Below the pieces are notes generated by a model. It saw nothing but the letters and a program-made list of their open reading frames with translations. It made no database searches and was not told where the DNA came from. From Prado023 sp964418695 (GTDB lineage Bacteria > Actinomycetota > Actinomycetes > S36-B12 > CAIYMF01), in the NCBI GenBank assembly GCA_964418695.1, contig CAYQMN010000012.1, positions 34,115 through 98,114 on the forward strand: a stretch of 64,000 nucleotides of DNA. The letters are read 5' to 3'. The position numbers were made by a program, and so were the translations under genes. Below are positions 1 to 7,373 of the stretch, in pieces. The first letter of the stretch is position 1, and each line of letters opens with the position of its first letter.

Positions 1-1
1 C

Positions 2-1021
2 CGCGAGTACGGCGGCTTCCGCAACCGTGCGGTCGCCGAGCACTTCGCCCGGTTCGCGAAGGTCTGCTTCGAGCGGTTCCACACGAAGGTCAAGTACTGG
101 ATGACCTTCAACGAGATCAACAACCAGATGGACACCGACACCCCGCTGTTCCTCTGGACCAACTCCGGGGTCCAGCTCACGCCCGAGGACAACCCGCGCG
201 AGGTGCTGTTCCAGGTCGGGCACAACGAGCTGCTGGCCAGCGCCTGGGCGGTGAAGATCGGGCACGAGATCAATCCCGATCTCATGATCGGCTGCATGCT
301 CGCGATCGTTCCCGCGTACCCGTTCTCATGCGACCCGGCCGACGTGGTCGCCGCGCAGATCGCCAACCGCGAGCGCTTCTTCTTCGGCGACGTGCACGTG
401 CGCGGGCACTACCCGCACTACGTGCTCAAGGAGATCGAGCGGGGCGGGTACGACATCGGATGGCAGGACGGCGACGACGAGATCCTCGCCGCCGGCACGG
501 TCGACTACGTCGGCTTCAGCTACTACATGTCGACCGCCGTGAAGGCGGGCGCGGCCCACGAGGGCGACTCCATGGCCGGCGGGCCGGCCAACTCCGTGCC
601 CAACCCGTACGTGAAGGCCAGCGACTGGGGCTGGCAGATCGACCCGATCGGGCTGCGCTACACCCTGTCCGCGTTGGCCGAGCGCTACGAGAAGCCGATG
701 TTCATCGTGGAGAACGGCTTCGGCGCCATCGACCAGCTCACCGAGGACGGCCAGGTGCACGACCAGCCGCGCATCGAGTACCTGCGCGCGCACATCGAGC
801 AGATGCGGATCGCGATCGAGGAGGACGGCGTCGACCTCATGGGCTACACCCCGTGGGGGATCATCGACCTGGTGTCCTTCGGCACCGGGGAGATGAAGAA
901 GCGCTACGGGATGATCTACGTCGACCGCGACGACCAGGGCAACGGGACGCTGGACCGCAGCAAGAAGGACTCGTTCGAGTGGTTCCAGCAGGTCATCGCC
1001 AGCAACGGCGAGCAGCTGTAG
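2..1021 (+). CDS. 6-phospho-beta-glucosidase, GH1 family (5' end cut by window edge)
   Basis: The C-terminal 339 codons of a glycoside hydrolase family 1 enzyme; the frame is open from base 2, so the true start lies left of the window. It would hydrolyse phosphorylated beta-glucosides delivered by the PTS, in the cytoplasm. The acid/base Glu is in TFNEIN (codon 113-115) and the nucleophile Glu in IVENGFG (about 710-712). Near the C-terminus, GEMKKRYGMIYVD resembles the phosphate-binding S-x-K-x-Y loop of 6-phospho enzymes, which favours a phospho-glucosidase over a plain beta-glucosidase. It is convergent with the ROK kinase and shares a terminator hairpin with it. Exact substrate (cellobiose-P, gentiobiose-P or aryl-glucoside-P) cannot be told. 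Confidence 0.9.
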   Translation, partial: REYGGFRNRAVAEHFARFAKVCFERFHTKVKYWMTFNEINNQMDTDTPLFLWTNSGVQLTPEDNPREVLFQVGHNELLASAWAVKIGHEINPDLMIGCMLAIVPAYPFSCDPADVVAAQIANRERFFFGDVHVRGHYPHYVLKEIERGGYDIGWQDGDDEILAAGTVDYVGFSYYMSTAVKAGAAHEGDSMAGGPANSVPNPYVKASDWGWQIDPIGLRYTLSALAERYEKPMFIVENGFGAIDQLTEDGQVHDQPRIEYLRAHIEQMRIAIEEDGVDLMGYTPWGIIDLVSFGTGEMKKRYGMIYVDRDDQGNGTLDRSKKDSFEWFQQVIASNGEQL

Positions 1022-1032
1022 GTGTGGGGCCG

Positions 1033-1066
1033 CCCCCGCTGACCGGCGCGACCGGGTCAGCGGGGG
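1033..1066. terminator. Bidirectional hairpin terminator between convergent GH1 and ROK genes
   Basis: A perfect 12-bp stem (CCCCCGCTGACC at 1033-1044 with its complement at 1055-1066) with a 10-nt loop. The stem overlaps the ROK stop codon at 1057-1059, so it would serve both converging transcripts. There is only a short T tract (GTTTGG) on the plus side. Confidence 0.75.
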
Positions 1067-1959
1067 GTTTGGCCGTTCTGCAGGAGGAAGTGGGCCAGGG
1101 CGCCGTAGAGGTTCGCGTCGGCCTGGAAGTGGCACAGCCCGATGTTGGGCCGGATCTGAGCGAAGGGCAGCTGCTCGTACACCCAGTCCAGCGCGGCGCC
1201 GAGCTCGTCGAGGAACGCCGGCCGCTGGGAGACGCCGCCGCCCAGCAGGATCGCCTCCGGGTCCAGGGAGTACTGCACGTTGTGGACCACCAGCGCGAGC
1301 CGCCGGTACCAGCTCTCGACCTCGGCCCGCACGGCCGCGTCTCCACCGTCCACGGCCTCGAACACCGTGCGTCCGTTCCACGAGCCGCCGACCGCCGCGG
1401 TGACCATCTCGACCAGCGTCCGGGTCGAGGCCAGGTTCGACACGGTGAGCAGCGGGGCGTCCGAGGGCAGCGAGAGCACCCAGTAGCCGAACTCCCCGCC
1501 GTGCGCGTTCGCGCCGTCGTGCACGCGGCCGTCCAGGACGATCGACCCGCCGACACCGGTGCCCACGACGATCGTGGCGATGGTGCGGGGCGTGTCCTCG
1601 GGCCCGTACCAGACCTCGGCGAGCCCGGCGCAGTTGGCGTCGTTCTCGATGCTCACCGGCAGCCCGCTGGCGGCAGCGAGCCGATCCGGCCAGTCGTTCT
1701 CGTGGATGTAGGGCACCGCACTGGACCCGTTGACCCGCAGGCCCTTGGTGTCCACCGCGCCCGGAGCGCTGATCGCGATGCCGGTGCAGCCGGGCACCGC
1801 GGCGACCAGGCCCAGGAGGTGCTCGACCAGCTCGGGCAGGCCGCCCGGCGTGGCGATCGAGGGCAGCCGCTCGAACGACGAGCCGTCGGCGCTGATGGCC
1901 GCGGCCTTGACCCCGCTGCCGCCGATGTCCACGCAGCAGATCGCCCCGGTGCCGGACAT
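1057..1959 (-). CDS. ROK-family sugar kinase (glucokinase or beta-glucoside kinase)
   Basis: A 300-aa ROK-family kinase that would phosphorylate glucose or a beta-glucoside with ATP. The N-terminal phosphate-binding loop CVDIGGSGVK (Asp11) and the ENDANCAGLAE segment holding the catalytic Asp are intact, as is VVGTGVGGSIV. The CxCGxxGC zinc motif of many ROK proteins is absent; only AHGGEFGY is seen at that place, so it belongs to a Cys-less subset. It is the last gene of the minus-strand PTS/GH1 operon, 5 nt after the GH1 stop, so it probably handles the non-phosphorylated glucose left after phospho-disaccharide cleavage. Start is ATG at 1959; GAGG lies 10 nt upstream. Confidence 0.85.
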   Translation of the reverse strand: MSGTGAICCVDIGGSGVKAAAISADGSSFERLPSIATPGGLPELVEHLLGLVAAVPGCTGIAISAPGAVDTKGLRVNGSSAVPYIHENDWPDRLAAASGLPVSIENDANCAGLAEVWYGPEDTPRTIATIVVGTGVGGSIVLDGRVHDGANAHGGEFGYWVLSLPSDAPLLTVSNLASTRTLVEMVTAAVGGSWNGRTVFEAVDGGDAAVRAEVESWYRRLALVVHNVQYSLDPEAILLGGGVSQRPAFLDELGAALDWVYEQLPFAQIRPNIGLCHFQADANLYGALAHFLLQNGQTPR

Positions 1960-1964
1960 GCGAC

Positions 1965-3356
1965 TCAGACCTCGAAGCCGTTGTCGGCGGTCAGCTGCTT
2001 GTACCAGCGCCCCGAGGACTTGATCTTGCGCTCCTGGGTCGCCAGGTCCAGGCCGACCAGCCCGTACCGGTTCTTGTAGGCGTTGCTCCACGACCAGTTG
2101 TCGATGAACGTCCACAAGTGGTAGCCGCGGACGTGGCACCCCTCCTGGATCGCCGCGTGCAGGTTGCGCAGATGGTCCTTGATGAAGTCGATGCGGTACT
2201 GGTCGTCGATGGACCCGTCCTCGGCGCGGAACTTCTCCTCGCCCTCGACGCCCATCCCGTTCTCCGAGACGTACCAGTCGATGTTGCCGTAGTTGTCGCG
2301 CAGGTTGATCGCGATGTCGTAGACGCCGCGCTCGTAGATCTCCCAGCCGCGGTGCACGTTCATCTTGCGCCCGGGCATCACGTAGTTGTCGAAGTAGAAC
2401 TCCGGGACCCAGGGCGCCTCGGGGTTCGGGGCGCTGGCCCGCGCGGCCACCCGCCGGGGCTGGTAGTAGTTCACGCCCAGGAAGTCGACCGTGTTGGCCG
2501 CGATGACCTCGGCGTCCCCGGGCTCGGTGTCCGGCGTGAGGTCGTGCGCGGCCAGCAGCTCGACCAGCTCGGCCGGGTACGCGCCCTTCACCGCCGGATC
2601 GAGGAAGGACTGGTTGAACATCAGGTCCGCGATGTGAGCCGCCCGCAGGTCGGCTGGGTGCTCGCTGCGTGGGTAGGACGGGGTCAGGTTGACCACGATG
2701 CCGATGCGCCCGTCCTGGCCCAGGTCGCGATACTCCGCGATCGCCCGGGCGCTGGCCAGGGTGGTGTGGTACGCGACCTGGATGCCGGCCTTCGGGTCCA
2801 GCTTGAGCGGCCAGTGGAAGTCGTAGAAGTACCCGCCCTCCACCGGGACGATCGGCTCGTTGAAGGTGAACCACTTCTTCACCCGGTCGCCGAACAGCTC
2901 GAAGCAGGTTCGCGCGTACGCGGCGAAGGCGTCGACCACCTCGCGGCTCTCGAACCCGCCCAGCGCGTGCATCGCAGAAGGCATGTCGAAGTGGTACAGC
3001 GTGACGAACGGCTCCACCCCGAGCTCGATCATCCGGTCGAACACGGCGTTGTAGAACTCGACCGCCTTCGGGTTGACCTCCCCGGTGCCCTCGGGGATCA
3101 GCCGCGACCAGCCGATGGAGGTGCGGTACGTCGTCTGCCCGGTCTCCACCAGCAGGTCCAGGTCCGAGCGCCAGCTCTTCAGGAACGTCGAGGTGTCCTC
3201 CGGCCCGACCCGGTCGAAGAACCGCTCGGGCTTCGCGTCGTAGAAATCGTCCCAGACGTTGCGGCCGCGACCGTCACCGGGCAGCGTCCCCTCCGTCTGT
3301 GCGGCGCTGGCCGCCGTGCCCCACCAGAAGCCTTCCGGGAACTGCAGAAACGTCAT
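1965..3356 (-). CDS. GH1 glycosidase (6-phospho-beta-glucosidase/galactosidase type)
   Basis: A full-length GH1 enzyme of 463 aa, the usual length for phospho-beta-glycosidases. The N-terminus FPEGFWWGTAASAAQTEG is the GH1 signature; the acid/base Glu is in FTFNEP (about residue 164) and the nucleophile in YVSENGMG (about residue 364). It differs clearly from the other two GH1 proteins here: it lacks their KRYGxIYVD C-terminal loop and ends with KYGLVGLDL-type sequence, so it may take a different linkage or sugar (LacG-like is possible). ATG at 3356 is preceded by AAGGA with a 6-nt spacer. It follows the first GH1 gene of the operon by 92 nt. Confidence 0.88.
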   Translation of the reverse strand: MTFLQFPEGFWWGTAASAAQTEGTLPGDGRGRNVWDDFYDAKPERFFDRVGPEDTSTFLKSWRSDLDLLVETGQTTYRTSIGWSRLIPEGTGEVNPKAVEFYNAVFDRMIELGVEPFVTLYHFDMPSAMHALGGFESREVVDAFAAYARTCFELFGDRVKKWFTFNEPIVPVEGGYFYDFHWPLKLDPKAGIQVAYHTTLASARAIAEYRDLGQDGRIGIVVNLTPSYPRSEHPADLRAAHIADLMFNQSFLDPAVKGAYPAELVELLAAHDLTPDTEPGDAEVIAANTVDFLGVNYYQPRRVAARASAPNPEAPWVPEFYFDNYVMPGRKMNVHRGWEIYERGVYDIAINLRDNYGNIDWYVSENGMGVEGEEKFRAEDGSIDDQYRIDFIKDHLRNLHAAIQEGCHVRGYHLWTFIDNWSWSNAYKNRYGLVGLDLATQERKIKSSGRWYKQLTADNGFEV

Positions 3357-3448
3357 GTCGGGTCCTTGTCGAGGGGCGAACGGCGGCCGTCTGCCGACCG
3401 GGGGGAGCGGTGGAGCGGTAGGACGTCGGGGCGGTGAGCCGGGCTGGC

Positions 3449-4867
3449 TCAGCTCGGGGGCAGCAGGTTCGCGCCGTTGCTGGCGATCACATCGCGGTAC
3501 CAGCCGAACGACTTCTTGCGGTGGCGCTCCAGCGTGCCCGTGCCGTCGTCGTTGCGGTCCACGTAGATGAAGCCGTAGCGCTTGCTCAGCTGGGCGGTGC
3601 CGGCGCTGACCAGGTCGATCGGCCCCCACATCGTGTAGCCCATGACGTCCACGCCGTCCTGCAGGGCCTCGCCCAGCTGATACAGGTGGTCGTTCATGTA
3701 GCCGATCCGGTAGTCGTCGAGCACGGTCTTGACCCCGTCGACCTCGACCAGCTCGTCCTTGGCGCCCAGCCCGTTCTCCACGATGAACAGCGGCTTCTGC
3801 CACCGGTCCCAGAACTGGTTGAGCACGATCCGCAGGCCGACCGGGTCGATCTGCCAGCCCCACTCGGACTCCTCGAGCTTCGGGTTGGGCACCCCGCCCA
3901 TCACGTTGCCCTGACCCTTGAGGACGTCCTGGTCGGTGGTCGCGCAGACGCTCATGTAGTACGAGAACGAGACGAAGTCGACCGTGTTCTTCAGGATCTC
4001 CCGGTCCTCGTCGGTGATGTCCAGCTCGATGCCGTGGTCGCGGAAGTAGCGCTGCGCGAAGCCGGGGTACTCGCCGCGCACATGCACGTCGCTGAACATG
4101 AAGTTCGAGTGGTCGGTGCGCACGCACTCCAGGACGTCCTGCGGGTCCGGGGTCAGCGGGTAGACCGGCATGGCGATCACCATGCAGCCGACCTTGACGT
4201 CGGGGATCATCTCGTGGGCGATCCTGGTGACCAGCGCCGAGGCGACCAGCTCGTGGTGGCACGCCTGGAACAGGTCCTGCTCCGAGAGCTCGGCCTTCGG
4301 GGTGTTGATGCCGGCCGCCATCAGCGGGATGTGCAGGGTGGCGTTCACCTCGTTGAAGGTCAGCCACAGCTTCACGCGCTCCCCGTAGCGCTCGAACAGC
4401 ACCCGGCAGTAGCGCTCGAAGAACCCGATGAGATCCCGGGACACCCAGCCGTCGTAGGTCTCGGCCAGGTGCAGCGGGGTCTCGTAGTGGCTGATCGTGA
4501 CCAACGGAGTGATCCCGTGCTTCTCGCACTCGTCGAGGACTCGATCGTAGAACGCCAGGCCCTCCTCGTTCGGGGTCTCCTCGTCACCGTTCGGGAAGAT
4601 CCGGCTCCAGGCGATCGAGAACCGGAACACCGAGAAGCCCATCTCGGCGAACAGCGCGATGTCCTGCGCGTAGCGGTGGTAGAAGTCGATCCCCACCTGC
4701 TTGAGGTTGTCCGGCGTCGGGCCGTCGACCCGGGGCGCGATGCCGCCCTTGGGCATCACGTCCTGGATCGACAGGCCCTTGCCGCCTTCGTCGTAGGCGC
4801 CCTCGAGCTGGTTCGCGGCGGTTGCCCCACCCCAGAGGAATCCGGCCGGGAACACGCTGGCGCCCAT
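3449..4867 (-). CDS. 6-phospho-beta-glucosidase, GH1 family
   Basis: A 472-aa GH1 phospho-glucosidase. The signature FPAGFLWGGATAANQLEG is at the N-terminus, the acid/base Glu in LTFNEVN (about residue 171), the nucleophile in IVENGLG (about residue 364), and the phosphate loop QLSKRYGFIYVD near the end. The start choice matters: a GTG at 4873 overlaps the IIB stop (GTGA), but the Shine-Dalgarno GGGGAA sits exactly 6 nt before the ATG at 4867, so I take the ATG. It closely resembles the partial GH1 at the left edge, so the locus carries two similar phospho-glucosidases plus a divergent third. It is translationally adjacent to PTS IIB. Confidence 0.92.
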   Translation of the reverse strand: MGASVFPAGFLWGGATAANQLEGAYDEGGKGLSIQDVMPKGGIAPRVDGPTPDNLKQVGIDFYHRYAQDIALFAEMGFSVFRFSIAWSRIFPNGDEETPNEEGLAFYDRVLDECEKHGITPLVTISHYETPLHLAETYDGWVSRDLIGFFERYCRVLFERYGERVKLWLTFNEVNATLHIPLMAAGINTPKAELSEQDLFQACHHELVASALVTRIAHEMIPDVKVGCMVIAMPVYPLTPDPQDVLECVRTDHSNFMFSDVHVRGEYPGFAQRYFRDHGIELDITDEDREILKNTVDFVSFSYYMSVCATTDQDVLKGQGNVMGGVPNPKLEESEWGWQIDPVGLRIVLNQFWDRWQKPLFIVENGLGAKDELVEVDGVKTVLDDYRIGYMNDHLYQLGEALQDGVDVMGYTMWGPIDLVSAGTAQLSKRYGFIYVDRNDDGTGTLERHRKKSFGWYRDVIASNGANLLPPS

Positions 4868-4869
4868 GG

Positions 4870-5166
4870 TCACTTCCCCAGCAGCTTGCGGGCCTGGTCC
4901 ATGGCGGACTTGCCGTCCATCATCCCGTAGACCCGCATGTCGATGACGCCCACCGGGATCCCGCGGGGAGCCGCCAGCTTCTCGACCTCCTTGAGCCGGA
5001 ACTTGATCTGCGGCCCGAGAAGGATGACGTCGTACTTGTCGATGTTGTGGGCGAGCTCGCCGACCGGCACGGCGTCGACGACGTCACCGGGGTCGGAGCT
5101 CTGGACCATCTTGGTGGTGAGCAGGCTGGTGGACATGCCTGCGGCACACAGCAGCAGAACCTTCAT
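4870..5166 (-). CDS. PTS lactose/cellobiose-family IIB component
   Basis: A 98-aa cytoplasmic IIB protein that passes phosphate from IIA to the sugar during transport. The phosphocysteine is Cys7 in LLCAAGMSTSLL, and the short Rossmann-like fold of the Lac-family IIB is complete through PQIKFRLKEVEKLA and GVIDMRVYGMMDG. A strong AGGAGG lies 8 nt before the ATG. It sits between IIA (55 nt upstream) and the GH1 gene (2 nt downstream) in one operon; the partner IIC is divergent at 5817. Confidence 0.93.
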   Translation of the reverse strand: MKVLLLCAAGMSTSLLTTKMVQSSDPGDVVDAVPVGELAHNIDKYDVILLGPQIKFRLKEVEKLAAPRGIPVGVIDMRVYGMMDGKSAMDQARKLLGK

Positions 5167-5221
5167 GGGACGAACCTCCTGAGTGAGAGCGGATGGGCGG
5201 GCGGTTTCAGGTCGGACGGCT

Positions 5222-5545
5222 TCAGGATGAGAGCGCGGCCAGCTTCTCGTGGACCTTGAGCAGCTCGTCGGCGAGGTCCCGGATCAGCATCGCGCCGGTC
5301 AGGTGGTCCTGGGCGTGGACCAGGATGATGTTCACCTTGATCGGGTTGCCCCGAGCCTCCTCGACGAGCATGTCGGTCTGGGTCGTGTGTGCGGCGTGGA
5401 GATCCTCGTCCGCATCGGCCAGGTGCGAGCGCGCGGTGTCGAAATCTCCGTCGGCCGCGGCCCTGATGGCGAGCATCGCGTTGGACTTGGCGTTGCCGGC
5501 CGTGGCGATCATCTCGAAGGCCTTGGCGTACTCCTCGGGATCCAT
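5222..5545 (-). CDS. PTS lactose/cellobiose-family IIA component
   Basis: A 107-aa all-helical Lac-type IIA. The phosphorylated His is His77 in IILVHAQDHL, with the structural Asp80 beside it. It takes phosphate from HPr and gives it to IIB Cys7. ATG at 5545 follows AGGAGA by 4 nt. It is the first gene of the minus-strand operon IIA-IIB-GH1-GH1-ROK; its promoter must lie in 5546-5816, shared with the divergent IIC. Confidence 0.92.
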   Translation of the reverse strand: MDPEEYAKAFEMIATAGNAKSNAMLAIRAAADGDFDTARSHLADADEDLHAAHTTQTDMLVEEARGNPIKVNIILVHAQDHLTGAMLIRDLADELLKVHEKLAALSS

Positions 5546-5816
5546 CTCTTCTCCTGGTCGTGGGGCGGGAGGGGCCTCGCGCTGGGCACTTGTCGACCCC
5601 TGCCCCACTCTGCCGTGGCCCCCGGACCATGGGCGGCCCATGCCCACCAATCAGGCTTCCGCCAACGCGGAAGAAGAATCATGGGCAGGGCGTCGCCACG
5701 TCAGCGCGACGGGCATCCCGGGCGGCCAAGGTAGTGGGCGCAGAAGTCCGACGAATCGGCGCAGGGAACCCCAAAGTCCCTCCCGGTCCACATCGACACT
5801 CGAGAGGGAGTGGCAG
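5546..5816. promoter_or_regulatory. Divergent PTS control region with dyads
   Basis: This 271-bp region separates the divergent IIA and IIC genes and must hold both promoters. Visible structure: a 15-bp dyad CATGGGCGGCCCATG at 5628-5642, with its CATGGGC half repeated near 5679, and a 7-bp stem hairpin (CTTCCGC-caac-GCGGAAG, 5656-5673). The dyad is the best operator candidate for the PRD regulator at 7374-9332, but that link is inference. I could not pick convincing -35/-10 pairs and saw no antiterminator (RAT-like) sequence. Confidence 0.4.
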
Positions 5817-7217
5817 ATGTCCGAAACGACGTTCACCGAACGGATGACAGAGAAGCTCGTCCCGGCAGTCGGAAGGTTCACGAACCTCCGCCCAGTGATG
5901 GCGCTGAGGTCCGGGATCCTGGTGATCATGCCGCTCACGATCGTGGGCTCCGTGTTCCTCCTGCTGGCCAACTTCCCGATCTCGGGAGTGTCGGAGTGGT
6001 TCGCCGACATCGGCCTGACCCCGTGGCTCAACCAGGCGTACGAGGCGACGTTCAACGTCATCGGCCTGGTGGCCTGCCTGGGCATCGCGTACTACTACGT
6101 GAAGGAAGCAGGGCACGATCCGCTGGTCCCCGCCGTCTTCGCGATGTGCACCTACATCCTGCTGCTCGACCTGTTCGTGGTGGCACCGGAGAGCGCGGAG
6201 ATCGTGAAGGGCGCGATCCCGATGGAGTGGACAGGATCGAAGGGCCTGATCCTGGCGATCATCGTCGGCGAGATAGTAGGCGTGGTCTACAACTGGTTCC
6301 TGGACCGCGACCTCTACATCAAGATGCCCGACGGCGTGCCACCGGCCGTGGTCAACTCCTTCACCGCGCTGCTGCCCGGCACCGTGATCATCACCGCGGC
6401 GACGGTCGTGTGGGGCGCCATGCAGAGCGTCGACACCACCGTCCCGGCCTGGATCTACAAGACGATCCAGACCCCGCTGCAGGGCATCTCCGACACCCTG
6501 GGCGGCGCCCTCGCGGTCGCCTTCCTGATCTCGTTCCTCTGGTGGTTCGGCGTCCACGGCAGCAGCCTCATCGGCGGCATCATGGCGCCGCTGCTGACCG
6601 CGAACTCGGTGGCCAACCAGGCCATCGTCGACTCCGGCCAGGCGCTGACCACCGAGAACGGTGGCGCGATCGTGACCCAGCAGTTCCTCGATCAGTGCGT
6701 CACCATGACCGGCTCGGGCATCACGCTGGGCATCGTCGTCTACATGCTCATGCGCGCGAAGTCGGCCCAGTACAAGACGCTGGGCAAGCTCAGTGGCGGC
6801 CCGGCCGTGTTCAACATCAACGAGCCCATCCTGTTCGGCACCCCGATCGTCATGAACCCGATCATGTTCGTGCCGTTCGTGGCGGTCCCGATGTTCGCGG
6901 TCCTCATCCAGTACTTCTCGCTGGCCACCGGGCTGGTGCCGCTGTACACCGGCGTCCTGGCGCCGTGGACCACCCCGCCGATCATCTCCGGCTGGATCGT
7001 CGGCGGTCCTCGGGCAGCCATCATGCAGGCGGTCGTGCTGCTGATGTCCGTGCTGGTCTACTACCCGTTCATCCGCAAGATGGACCAGATGGCCAAGGAG
7101 CAGGAGGACCAGGCGCATCAGGCTCACCTCGAGGCCGAGGCGGCTGCCGCGGCCGAGGCCGAGCAGCACGATCGGGAGCACGCCGAGTACCTGGCGCGCC
7201 ACCCCGAGCAGTCATGA
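5817..7217 (+). CDS. PTS cellobiose-type IIC membrane permease
   Basis: A 466-aa integral membrane IIC of the Lac/cellobiose family with about ten hydrophobic segments. It translocates and helps phosphorylate a beta-glucoside or other disaccharide. Family hallmarks are the FGVHGSSLIGGIMAP loop and the NINEPILFGTPIVMNP motif that lines the sugar site. The C-terminal 45 residues form a charged, Glu/Ala-rich cytoplasmic tail (EQEDQAHQAHLEAEAAAAAE), longer than usual and likely helical. ATG at 5817 has AGGGAG 6 nt upstream. It is divergent from IIA-IIB, and its transcript ends at a strong hairpin. Confidence 0.93.
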   Translation: MSETTFTERMTEKLVPAVGRFTNLRPVMALRSGILVIMPLTIVGSVFLLLANFPISGVSEWFADIGLTPWLNQAYEATFNVIGLVACLGIAYYYVKEAGHDPLVPAVFAMCTYILLLDLFVVAPESAEIVKGAIPMEWTGSKGLILAIIVGEIVGVVYNWFLDRDLYIKMPDGVPPAVVNSFTALLPGTVIITAATVVWGAMQSVDTTVPAWIYKTIQTPLQGISDTLGGALAVAFLISFLWWFGVHGSSLIGGIMAPLLTANSVANQAIVDSGQALTTENGGAIVTQQFLDQCVTMTGSGITLGIVVYMLMRAKSAQYKTLGKLSGGPAVFNINEPILFGTPIVMNPIMFVPFVAVPMFAVLIQYFSLATGLVPLYTGVLAPWTTPPIISGWIVGGPRAAIMQAVVLLMSVLVYYPFIRKMDQMAKEQEDQAHQAHLEAEAAAAAEAEQHDREHAEYLARHPEQS

Positions 7218-7249
7218 CGTCAGGCGACCCCGCCTGATCGCCATCCCTC

Positions 7250-7289
7250 GTGTGGGCTGGCCCGGAGAACTCTCCGGGCCAGCCCACAC
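7250..7289. terminator. Bidirectional terminator, perfect 19-bp stem
   Basis: GTGTGGGCTGGCCCGGAGA (7250-7268) is followed after 2 nt by its exact reverse complement (7271-7289). It lies between the converging PTS IIC and PRD regulator genes. It has no U tract, which is common for actinobacterial terminators. Confidence 0.85.
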
Positions 7290-7373
7290 GGCTGTTCGGC
7301 GCCGGGCTGGGGCTGGGGGCCCGGATCGAGGCGCGGGCTGGGGCTGAGGGCTCGGGGCATGCGCGCCCAGCAG

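Noticed and set aside
3434..4930. Long plus-strand open frame opposite the GH1 gene, and similar long frames opposite most genes
   Set aside because: These are antisense shadows caused by high GC at third codon positions; the minus-strand frames carry the conserved domains.
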